DNA from: an uncultured Alphaproteobacteria bacterium
GTDB lineage: Bacteria > Pseudomonadota > Alphaproteobacteria > RF32 > CAG-239
Reading direction: 5' to 3'
Length of the DNA: 11,975 nt
Assembly: GCA_934254925.1 (NCBI GenBank)
Contig: CAKQMD010000039.1
Location: 1-11,975, forward strand
The translations under genes were made by a program, and so were the position numbers. Of the stretch, positions 1-6,232 are shown in pieces (the first letter of the stretch is position 1; each line of letters opens with the position of its first letter). The notes beneath the pieces were generated by a model that saw only the letters and a list, made by a program, of their open reading frames with translations, ran no database searches and was not told the origin of the DNA.

Positions 1-139
1 AAATCTCTCCTGGATCTTAATATACTCAGTATATCACAATTCCCAAGATCAAACAACATTTTGTCAACAAATAATGATATTGTATCAGTCTATATAGACG
101 GAAAAAACTCTTGCCTCTTGCCCTGCCGCCGTCTATGTT
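1..139. other. AT-rich intergenic region with clustered palindromes
   Basis: No gene is visible here. The stretch contains several short inverted repeats. ATATACT-C-AGTATAT lies at 20-34, nested inside GATCTT (13-18) and AAGATC (45-50). A perfect 12-bp palindrome, GTCTATATAGAC, lies at 88-99. A longer-range pair, TAGACGG (95-101) and CCGTCTA (129-135), ends just before the hemW start. These could be operator sites or RNA hairpins in the hemW leader. I cannot point to a convincing -35/-10 pair or to a Shine-Dalgarno sequence for hemW. Any gene to the left lies outside the window. Confidence 0.5.
88..99. promoter_or_regulatory. 12-bp perfect palindrome upstream of hemW
   Basis: GTCTATATAGAC reads identically on both strands and sits 41 bp before the first hemW ATG. 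Its right half continues into TAGACGG, which has an inverted partner CCGTCTA at 129-135, so the same half-site appears three times in 48 bp. This arrangement is compatible with a dimeric regulator site or an RNA stem of 7 bp with a 27-nt loop. No regulator family can be named from the sequence alone. Confidence 0.3.
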
Positions 140-1447
140 ATGAGCATGTCAAAGTTAAAAAAGAAAATAACCGCCGGATATAACACTGCCGGATCCTCGC
201 CGCAGATGCTTTCTGATTGCGGTTTCGGCCACCGGAAAAATAAAGTGCCGCGAACTGCGAGTAAAAAGACAGATGCGGATGAGAACACGGAGCACAGCCC
301 CGCAGCGTACATAGACGTACGTGAGGAGGCGAGCACCGGATCCTCGCCGCAGATGCTTTCTAATCGCGGTTTCGGCCTTTATTTTCATTGGCCCTTCTGC
401 CTAACCAAATGCCCCTACTGCAACTTTTATTCTAAAACGGCCCAAGAAATCCCTCAGGAAAAAATCGTAGATGATTATCTGCAGGAATTGGATTTTTATC
501 ATCATTACACCGCCGATCAAAAAATCAGGTCAATTTTTTTTGGCGGCGGCACACCTTCTTTGCTTAAACCGCAATTGATAGAAAAATTGATCAATGTCGC
601 GGCACAAAAATGGACTTGGGAAAATGAAGTTGAAATCTCTCTGGAAGCCAATCCCAACACACAGCATCCCGGCCTGTTTTCCGCCTTAAAATCTGCCGGC
701 GTTAATCGTTTGTCTCTGGGAATCCAAGCCTTAAACGACGAAGACCTTAAATTTCTCGGCCGCAGTCACAACCTCGGCGACGCCTATAATGCCATGGAGG
801 AAGTGTTGCGGCTTTTCGACAATCATTCAGTTGACCTGATCTATGCTCGCCCCGGCCAAACGGTGCAAGCTTGGCAAAAGGAACTCTCGGCCGCATTAAA
901 TTTCGGCTTCAAACATATGTCTCTTTATCAGCTGACCATTGAACCAGGAACCTCGTTTTTTCGCCGCGGCATAAAAGAAGCGGAAGAAGAAACCGCTCGA
1001 GAACTCTATCAGTTGACGGATTTCCTGACGACCGAGGCCGGTTATCCCCGCTACGAAATTTCCAATTACGCGGCGGACGCTTTTCGCTGTCGCCACAACC
1101 TGCTTTATTGGCAAGGCGGAGACTATGTCGGCATCGGCCGCGGCGCCCACGGCCGTTTTAACCGAGACGGGAAATTTTATGCCTCCGTTCACCGCTGCAA
1201 ACTCCATGAACTCACCCGGCAAGAAAAAGCCGAAGAACTGCTCCTGACCGGACTGCGCCTGAAAGAAGGCATCGACAAAAAACGGTTTGCGCAAATAACC
1301 GGCCTGGACTTTGACGGCTTCGTGGCGGCAAAGGGGCTCAAAGCGCTGAGTGAAACCGACCTGATCATCAATCAAAAAGATAAACTCGCCGTCTCGGACG
1401 AAGGCTGTTTTGTACTCGACAGCATCATCTCCATGCTTTGTCCTTAG
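140..1447 (+). CDS. hemW: HemW, radical SAM heme chaperone (formerly coproporphyrinogen III oxidase-like), with N-terminal insertion
   Basis: This is a cytoplasmic radical SAM protein of the HemN/HemW family. HemW proteins bind heme and are thought to deliver it to respiratory enzymes; they are not true coproporphyrinogen oxidases. The 4Fe-4S/SAM site is C87-x3-C91-x2-C94. The cluster lacks the extra cysteine directly after it that marks HemN. A GGGTPS SAM-binding motif follows near residues 136-141, with LGIQALNDEDLKFLGR near 195-210 and DLIYARPGQT near 232. The HemW heme-binding signature HNLLYW lies at 319-324. The catalytic part normally starts close to the protein's beginning, at GLYFHWPFC, but here it is preceded by about 79 residues. 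These contain GSSPQMLS-x2-GFG twice (residues 18-30 and 67-79) around a hydrophilic, probably disordered stretch. ATG at 140 or 146 gives the full frame, but neither has a clear ribosome site. ATG at 353, inside the second repeat, would give a near-normal 364-residue protein. The true start is therefore uncertain. The stop overlaps the convergent eamA-like stop by 4 bp. Confidence 0.93.
   Translation: MSMSKLKKKITAGYNTAGSSPQMLSDCGFGHRKNKVPRTASKKTDADENTEHSPAAYIDVREEASTGSSPQMLSNRGFGLYFHWPFCLTKCPYCNFYSKTAQEIPQEKIVDDYLQELDFYHHYTADQKIRSIFFGGGTPSLLKPQLIEKLINVAAQKWTWENEVEISLEANPNTQHPGLFSALKSAGVNRLSLGIQALNDEDLKFLGRSHNLGDAYNAMEEVLRLFDNHSVDLIYARPGQTVQAWQKELSAALNFGFKHMSLYQLTIEPGTSFFRRGIKEAEEETARELYQLTDFLTTEAGYPRYEISNYAADAFRCRHNLLYWQGGDYVGIGRGAHGRFNRDGKFYASVHRCKLHELTRQEKAEELLLTGLRLKEGIDKKRFAQITGLDFDGFVAAKGLKALSETDLIINQKDKLAVSDEGCFVLDSIISMLCP
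189..230 (+). repeat. 42-bp direct repeat, copy 1, inside hemW
   Basis: This starts CCGGATCCTCGCC and ends GCGGTTTCGGCC. It matches 336-377 at 40 of 42 positions; the two differences fall in the TGATTGC/TAATCGC section. The distance between copies is 147 bp, a multiple of three, so both are read in the same hemW frame and give the same peptide with two changes (DC versus NR). A short inverted pair, CCGCA (200-204) and TGCGG (218-222), lies inside it. Confidence 0.9.
336..377 (+). repeat. 42-bp direct repeat, copy 2, at the junction with the conserved HemW core
   Basis: This second copy ends exactly where the conserved HemW sequence LYFHWPFC begins. It contains an in-frame ATG at 353 that could serve as a start. 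Its left edge forms a hairpin with the preceding bases: GGCGAG (328-333) pairs with CTCGCC (343-348) around a 9-nt loop. Similarity to copy 1 stops abruptly on both sides, so this is a direct repeat flanking a 105-bp unique spacer and not a tandem array. Confidence 0.9.
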
Positions 1448-2346
1448 TCCCCGACGTCATACTGTCCGTTAACCACCATCAGCAGCAACAACAAAAAAAA
1501 CAACATCGAAAAACCCGCCCGCACCGACACATTGTCGGGAATTCTGTTGTATTTGTTAAGCGCAAAGACAAACAACGGCGCCGTCAACAGCAAAGCCACA
1601 ACGTATCCGGGATTGGGAGAAAGACGCATCGCCATGGTCTTGGCCGCAATCAAGGCCGCACTGAAACTAACGATATAAACACCGGCCTCCACGACTTTTT
1701 TTTCAAACACCTGCGCAAAAAATCCCTTAACCCCCGGCTTGGCCGTCTTGATGAAAAAATAAGCGTTGTAAAGACCGCTGACAAAAGTGGCAACCACCAA
1801 ATAATAGGCAATATTGCTCCAAACATTGTCTCCCATCACGGCAATTTCCTTTGTCGCAATGCTCATCCCCGCCAAAGCGAAAATTGCCGGAAGCATGTAG
1901 TAAAACGCCGCCCGACTGACCCGGCTGCGGATCATCCGCCAATAACTGTAGGTAAAACCGAACAAAACCAGCAACAATGTGATGACCACAGACCCGTTAT
2001 CCCACAAGCGGATAAATTTTTCCGGCGTGAGGATCCACCACAAAAAAGTCGTCACCAAACAAGAAGACACCATCAACCGTGACGTCGCTCCGGCACCGAA
2101 ACGCGCCGAGGCAAAAAACAAATGCGAATCATAAATTCCGATCAACCATCCCTGAAAAATCAGCAAAAACCAGTTATAAGCATCAACCTGCAGCGGCAGA
2201 AAAAACAAAAACGGCAGAAAGACCAGAGCAATGCCAAACCCGCGCCATATGCCCAAAACATAGCCGTTGAACTTGTAATGCTGATTCACCAGCGTGTATA
2301 ACGCCGAAAAAAAACCATACACCAGCCCGTTAACCACCCACAACAT
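1444..2346 (-). CDS. DMT/EamA-like inner-membrane transporter, substrate unknown
   Basis: This is a 300-residue, very hydrophobic protein with about ten predicted membrane helices, the first at residues 2-20 and the last at about 275-293. The middle is hydrophilic around SYWRMIRSRVSR, so it reads as two five-helix halves. That is the plan of the drug/metabolite transporter superfamily (EamA). I see no motif that names a substrate, and family membership rests on length and topology, not on a diagnostic residue pattern. Start: ATG at 2346 is preceded by GGGGAAG at a suitable distance. The gene begins 110 bp beyond the trxA stop, on the other side of the trxA terminator, so it is probably transcribed separately. 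An AT-rich TATATAA-like stretch near 2378-2385 could be its -10, but no good -35 accompanies it. It converges with hemW, their stop codons overlapping at 1444-1447, and no terminator is visible between the two. Confidence 0.65.
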   Translation of the reverse strand: MLWVVNGLVYGFFSALYTLVNQHYKFNGYVLGIWRGFGIALVFLPFLFFLPLQVDAYNWFLLIFQGWLIGIYDSHLFFASARFGAGATSRLMVSSCLVTTFLWWILTPEKFIRLWDNGSVVITLLLVLFGFTYSYWRMIRSRVSRAAFYYMLPAIFALAGMSIATKEIAVMGDNVWSNIAYYLVVATFVSGLYNAYFFIKTAKPGVKGFFAQVFEKKVVEAGVYIVSFSAALIAAKTMAMRLSPNPGYVVALLLTAPLFVFALNKYNRIPDNVSVRAGFSMLFFLLLLLMVVNGQYDVGD

Positions 2347-2418
2347 TTTTCTTCCCCGCCGTTAAATATCTGGCTTTTATATAATGTCTGCGGGTTGAAT
2401 TTGTAGGCGACAGGCCAT

Positions 2419-2448
2419 AAAAAAAATCCTCGCAAAGGAGGATTTTTT
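2419..2448 (-). terminator. Intrinsic terminator of trxA
   Basis: An 11-bp perfect inverted repeat, AAAAAATCCTC (2421-2431) and GAGGATTTTTT (2438-2448), surrounds a 6-nt loop. Read on the minus strand it begins 8 nt after the trxA stop and ends in a long T run, the classic Rho-independent form. Because both arms end in A/T runs it could stop transcription in both directions, but no plus-strand gene ends here. It separates trxA from the eamA-like gene. Confidence 0.92.
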
Positions 2449-2455
2449 CGCTTTC

Positions 2456-2770
2456 CTATTTGTTTGCTTCGATCCAAGAAACCAGAGAAGCCTTGGAATT
2501 GAGCCCGACTTTCACGTCAATCTGCTTGCCGTCCTTGAACAAAAACATCGTCGGAATGCTGCGAATGCCGTACTGGGCGGCCGTATTGGGAGATTCGTCG
2601 ACATTCATCTTAAAAATGGCCACTTTGTCGCCCATTTCTTTTGAAACTTCTTCCAAAACCGGTCCGAGCTGACGGCACGGACCGCACCATTCCGCCCAGA
2701 AATCCACCAGGACCAAACCTTTGGACTTTAAGACTTCCGTTTCAAATTGAGCATCGCTGATTGATTTCAT
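2456..2770 (-). CDS. trxA: Thioredoxin
   Basis: This is a small cytoplasmic disulfide reductase of 104 residues, the normal thioredoxin length. The active site is the canonical WCGPC, inside VDFWAEWCGPCRQL near residues 22-35. The conserved cis-proline loop IRSIPTMFLFKDG lies near 70-82, and FKMNVDE marks the central strand. Reduced thioredoxin supplies electrons to ribonucleotide reductase, methionine sulfoxide reductase and other targets. Start choice: the frame is open to a TTG at 2788, but ATG at 2770 has AAAGGA 8 nt upstream and gives the standard MKSISDAQFE beginning, so I take the ATG. The gene follows addA by 87 bp. addB-addA-trxA is a familiar order in alphaproteobacteria. Here trxA appears to have a promoter of its own and certainly has its own terminator, so it can be expressed independently of the repair operon. 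Confidence 0.97.
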   Translation of the reverse strand: MKSISDAQFETEVLKSKGLVLVDFWAEWCGPCRQLGPVLEEVSKEMGDKVAIFKMNVDESPNTAAQYGIRSIPTMFLFKDGKQIDVKVGLNSKASLVSWIEANK

Positions 2771-2778
2771 TTCTTTTT

Positions 2779-2784
2779 TCCTTT
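2779..2784 (-). promoter_or_regulatory. Ribosome binding site of trxA
   Basis: AAAGGA lies 8 nt before ATG 2770 on the minus strand. It falls inside the longer frame that starts at TTG 2788, which argues that translation begins at the ATG and not the TTG. Confidence 0.75.
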
Positions 2785-2829
2785 CCAATAAAAATACAAG
2801 CTTGCTTTTAATATAGTTAATATTTTTTT

Positions 2830-2858
2830 ATATTAAAGTCTTCTGATTAATTTGTCAC
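2830..2858 (-). promoter_or_regulatory. Probable promoter of trxA
   Basis: On the minus strand GTGACA (2853-2858, five of six matches to the sigma-70 -35 box) is followed by a 17-bp spacer and TAATAT (2830-2835, four of six matches to the -10 box). The first base of the -35 is the last base of the addA stop codon, so the promoter begins exactly where the operon's coding ends. It predicts a leader of about 50 nt. A 7-bp inverted repeat with a six-T loop (2817-2823 and 2830-2836) covers the -10 region. Confidence 0.55.
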
Positions 2859-5800
2859 TAATCAATTTGCAAAATTCGGCAGGTATTGGTCCACAAAATT
2901 GCGGTTTTGACCTTCTTGCCGGGATAAATTCCCTCTGCCAAACGTTTGTAAGCCTGCATCTGCCGCCGATACGCCGCCGGAACGCCGGCAAGATCAACCG
3001 CCGCCGGACGGTTGGTCTTGAAGTCGACGATCCAAACCTCGTCATCCGCAACCACCAAACGATCAATCTGCCCGGAAACCACCTGGCCATCCACTTCTCC
3101 CATCACCGGCACTTCAGCCAAAGAACCGGGTCCAAAAACTTTTGAAAATTGAGGATCTTCCAGTAACCTGACAACTTCAAGCCTGATTTCTTCCGCCTCG
3201 CGCGATGGCAATTCCGGTGCATTTTGCCGCAAAAAGTCCCTGATTGCCCCATCACGGTTTTCCGCAACGCTCTCCGGCAGAAACTGCAGCAGTTTGTGAA
3301 TCAAGCGGCCGCGCTGATAACTGCCGTTGCCGGATTCGCCCAAAGGCGACATCAGGGCCGGTTCGTTGTCCTCTTCCAAATGCGACGGGCTCAACGGCCG
3401 ACTGAGCGGTCCTTCTGTCGGCGCCGGTTGCTCAAGCCATTCCCAGCGTGGCGCTTCACACAACGGCGTTTGTTTTTCCTCGACGGCGGCAACATCGCTT
3501 TGTTGGCAGGTCTCATAAACCCTGATGCCGTCGCCGGCCTCTGCAGTCATCGCCTCCAGGCTCCGCCGGCACAAATCATACCAGGAATCTTCGCTGACCT
3601 TGGCCTTTTGCCGATAACCGCAAATGCAAAGCCTGTCTTCCGCCCGAGTTATCGCCACATACAACAGCCGGCGGTATTCCTCCAAAGCCTTGCGTTTTTC
3701 CTCGTCCTTGATTCTTTTGCAATTTTCCTCATAATCATCGCTCTTCAGCGGATAAAACAACAAATCGCCGTCCAACAGCAGGCCCGCCTCCTGTTTGCCG
3801 CTTTTCAGACGCACCGTATCGGGCAAAATCACCACCGGCGCCTGCAATCCTTTTGAACCATGCACCGTCATAATCCGCACCGCATCGGCTTCGCTTTGCT
3901 CCAATTCGCGTTTAATCTCCACCTCGCCGCCGCTGATCCAATTGACAAAGCCTTCCAAGCCGGGAACATGCTCTTGCTCATAAGCCAAGGTCAAATTCAT
4001 AAACTCGTCCAACCCGTCTTCAACCTCAACACCCATCCGCTCGACAAACTTCCGACGACCGCCCAACTTGTTCAACACATAGGCATAAAGCTCAAACGGC
4101 CGCACCACATCGCTGCGTTTGAACAAATCTTCCAAAATCGCGCTTTCCTGCCGATATGCCTTGTTCTCCCGCAGCCTCTGCCACAACCCGGCCTCGCCCC
4201 GCTGATAGCAAAGCCTGAACAAGTCGTCGTCATCAAGCCCAAACAACGGCGACTTCAAAACCTCTGCCAGGCTCAAATCGTCTCCCGGCAAAAGCAGAAA
4301 ACGCCCGAGGCTGATCAGGTCTTGCACGGCAATCTGCTCCAACAGACGGATCTTATCGACCCCTGCCACTTCCACGTCAAGGCTTTTGCAGGCCCGCACC
4401 ATCTCTTCCACAAAACTGTTGCGTCGTTGCACCAAAATCATAAAATCCCGATACCGCAGCGGTCGATTGGCAGAAGCAAGCTTTTCACCGCTTTCGACCA
4501 TTTTTTTGATCTTCTGGGCGATTTGCCGCGCCAAGCGCGAACTTGTGGTTTCCCCCGGTTTTCTTTCAATTGGCGTCCACCAGACGTCGTTATTGTCCTC
4601 TTCTTCCTCCTCAACCAACGGCCACAGTTCCACCCTGCCGCCATCGCCGATTCTGGCCGGCACATGCATCAGCTTCTGCCCCTCAGGGACCACGCCGCCT
4701 CCGGCTTCCGGCAAGGAGAAAACCTGATTGACCACATCCAAAACCGCTCCCGTCGAACGGAAGGAAACCTCAAGGTTAACCTGGGAAAAATCCTTACCAC
4801 CGGCCGTTTGCTCAAAATGCCGGCGCATACGTTCAAATTCGTCGGGATCCGCCCCCTGAAAACTGTAAATCGACTGTTTTCGATCCCCCACGGCAAAAAC
4901 CGTACGCTTTTGCCGGCCGGCGCCGCCATTGTCGAAAAACTCCCGCGTCAACTCGCGAATAATCGCCCACTGGTCCGGCGACGTGTCCTGTGCCTCGTCG
5001 ATCAGCAGGTTTTCAATGCCTCCGTCCAGCTTATACATCACCCATTGCGGCACCTCCGGACTCTCCAGCAGCTCCCGCGTCAGAACAATCAAATCCTCAT
5101 AATCCATTTTGGAGTGGATTTTCTTAAAATGATTATAACCCTCAATCAAATCCTCGGCCAAAGACAACACTGCCCGGGTTGCCGCCATCAAATCAACTGC
5201 CGCCAAACGATTGGCACAGTCTTGCAGCCGCAAGGCCTCAGCCGCGGCAAGCTCTTCCGCTTCGGGAAAAATCTTAAGCACCGTTTTGGTCGCCACGCTT
5301 TTCCTTGCCTCTCCCTTTTGCGTCAAAAACAAAGACTGATAAGCATCATAATGCAGCTGAGGTTCTGCAGAGTCCAACATCACCTCAAGCATAACCGCCT
5401 TTTTGCGGTCAGTGTCACTGCCTTGCCGCAGGGCCTCAAGCATTCGGCGCAAAGCCGCACGAGGCAGGGCAGCAAAAAAGTCGGTCAAAACCGTCTCTTG
5501 ATTGTCCGTAACCCCCACACCCAAACGCCGCGACGTCGCCGCCAACATCTCGTCCAAACCGCCGTACAGCGTCATAATTCGCGTAATCTTTTGGCGCTGT
5601 TCCGCCACCTGTGCCATAATCTTGGGAAAAACGAACTCCGAAACCTGCCGGGTAATAAAGCGCATGGCTTCTGCCGCCGAGCTCTCCGGTTCTTCTTCAA
5701 TCTTTTTCAGCAGACGGCTTTTAATCTCATCCATCACTTCGGCGGCCTCACGATCGTCCATCACCTCAAAATAAGGAGAAATCCTAGCCTCTACCGGAAA

Positions 5801-6232
5801 ACGCTTGAGAATTTCCTGGCAAAAGCTGTGAATCGTCTGAATCTTCATACCGCCGGGCGTATCCAAAAGCTCGGCAAACAGCTTGCGGGCTTTGGCCATG
5901 GTTTCCGAAGCAACGTCGCACACACCCAACAACTGTTGCAACTCTTCCGTCAGTTCTGCCTCCTCTGCCACCGCCCAGCGGCTGAGGCGAGAGGCGATCC
6001 GCGTATTCATCTCCACCGCCGCCGCCTTGGTATAAGTCAAACACAAGATCTTTGCCGGCGCCACACCTTTAAGCAGCAGACGCAAAACCCGGTCCGCCAA
6101 AACCTTGGTTTTTCCAGTACCGGCCGAAGCCTCCACCCAAACCGACTTTTCCGGATCGGCTGCCTTGCGCTGACTTTCGGAAGCCAAGGCAATCCGCACT
6201 TTTTTTTCTTCGGATAACGCTGCCTCACTCAT
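2858..6232 (-). CDS. addA: AddA, helicase-nuclease subunit of the double-strand break repair complex
   Basis: This is a 1124-residue UvrD/Rep-type (superfamily 1) helicase with a C-terminal nuclease. It is the AddA half of the AddAB complex, which unwinds and resects double-strand DNA ends and prepares them for RecA. Motifs in order: Walker A ASAGTGKT at 35-42; LTYTKAAAVEM at 65-75; Walker B LLIDEAQD near 405-412; VGDRKQSIYSFQGADP near 450; VSFRST near 495; IMTVHGSKGLQAP near 785; LLYVAITRAEDRL near 855. The RecB-family nuclease follows, with GRLIHKLL near 975, GQIDRL near 1060 and VDFKTN near 1073, the metal-binding Asp and the D-x-K catalytic pair. All key residues are present and the length fits the alphaproteobacterial form. 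ATG 6232 overlaps the addB stop by 8 bp (ATGAGTGA), which implies translational coupling. A promoter for trxA starts at its stop codon. Confidence 0.97.
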   Translation of the reverse strand: MSEAALSEEKKVRIALASESQRKAADPEKSVWVEASAGTGKTKVLADRVLRLLLKGVAPAKILCLTYTKAAAVEMNTRIASRLSRWAVAEEAELTEELQQLLGVCDVASETMAKARKLFAELLDTPGGMKIQTIHSFCQEILKRFPVEARISPYFEVMDDREAAEVMDEIKSRLLKKIEEEPESSAAEAMRFITRQVSEFVFPKIMAQVAEQRQKITRIMTLYGGLDEMLAATSRRLGVGVTDNQETVLTDFFAALPRAALRRMLEALRQGSDTDRKKAVMLEVMLDSAEPQLHYDAYQSLFLTQKGEARKSVATKTVLKIFPEAEELAAAEALRLQDCANRLAAVDLMAATRAVLSLAEDLIEGYNHFKKIHSKMDYEDLIVLTRELLESPEVPQWVMYKLDGGIENLLIDEAQDTSPDQWAIIRELTREFFDNGGAGRQKRTVFAVGDRKQSIYSFQGADPDEFERMRRHFEQTAGGKDFSQVNLEVSFRSTGAVLDVVNQVFSLPEAGGGVVPEGQKLMHVPARIGDGGRVELWPLVEEEEEDNNDVWWTPIERKPGETTSSRLARQIAQKIKKMVESGEKLASANRPLRYRDFMILVQRRNSFVEEMVRACKSLDVEVAGVDKIRLLEQIAVQDLISLGRFLLLPGDDLSLAEVLKSPLFGLDDDDLFRLCYQRGEAGLWQRLRENKAYRQESAILEDLFKRSDVVRPFELYAYVLNKLGGRRKFVERMGVEVEDGLDEFMNLTLAYEQEHVPGLEGFVNWISGGEVEIKRELEQSEADAVRIMTVHGSKGLQAPVVILPDTVRLKSGKQEAGLLLDGDLLFYPLKSDDYEENCKRIKDEEKRKALEEYRRLLYVAITRAEDRLCICGYRQKAKVSEDSWYDLCRRSLEAMTAEAGDGIRVYETCQQSDVAAVEEKQTPLCEAPRWEWLEQPAPTEGPLSRPLSPSHLEEDNEPALMSPLGESGNGSYQRGRLIHKLLQFLPESVAENRDGAIRDFLRQNAPELPSREAEEIRLEVVRLLEDPQFSKVFGPGSLAEVPVMGEVDGQVVSGQIDRLVVADDEVWIVDFKTNRPAAVDLAGVPAAYRRQMQAYKRLAEGIYPGKKVKTAILWTNTCRILQID

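Larger units (their letters stand above)
189..377 (+). mobile_element. Candidate in-frame dispersed repeat element inserted in hemW
   Basis: The whole stretch (42-bp repeat, 105-bp spacer, 42-bp repeat) has no counterpart in ordinary HemW proteins, which begin a few residues before HWPFC. It keeps the hemW reading frame open. It also holds small inverted repeats, including CGTAC-6 nt-GTACG at 306-321 and GGCGAG/CTCGCC at 328-348. This resembles Rickettsia palindromic elements, which insert in frame into protein genes and are tolerated as surface-exposed extra peptide. No transposase is present, so mobility is an inference from form only. It might instead be a local duplication or a leader that is not translated. 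Confidence 0.45.

Noticed and set aside
189..377. CRISPR array
   Set aside because: There are only two repeats, the spacer is 105 bp, the repeats are in a coding frame and no cas gene is near.
133..388. Two small minus-strand frames through the hemW insertion
   Set aside because: They exist because the repeat is open in several frames. They lack ribosome sites, and the plus-strand frame continues into a real protein. They could be noted if the element proves to be a dispersed repeat.
1438..2082. 214-residue plus-strand frame rich in Gln, His and Arg
   Set aside because: It is antisense to the membrane protein gene; the Q/H/R-rich composition is the mirror of hydrophobic Leu/Val codons.
2771..2788. 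TTG start for thioredoxin
   Set aside because: The extra residues are encoded by the ribosome site itself; ATG 2770 gives the standard length.
3860..6217. 785-residue open frame on the plus strand
   Set aside because: It lies wholly antisense to addA, whose helicase and nuclease motifs are all intact. The translation is rich in His, Gln, Arg and Leu without domain signatures, which is typical of a shadow of a GC-biased gene.
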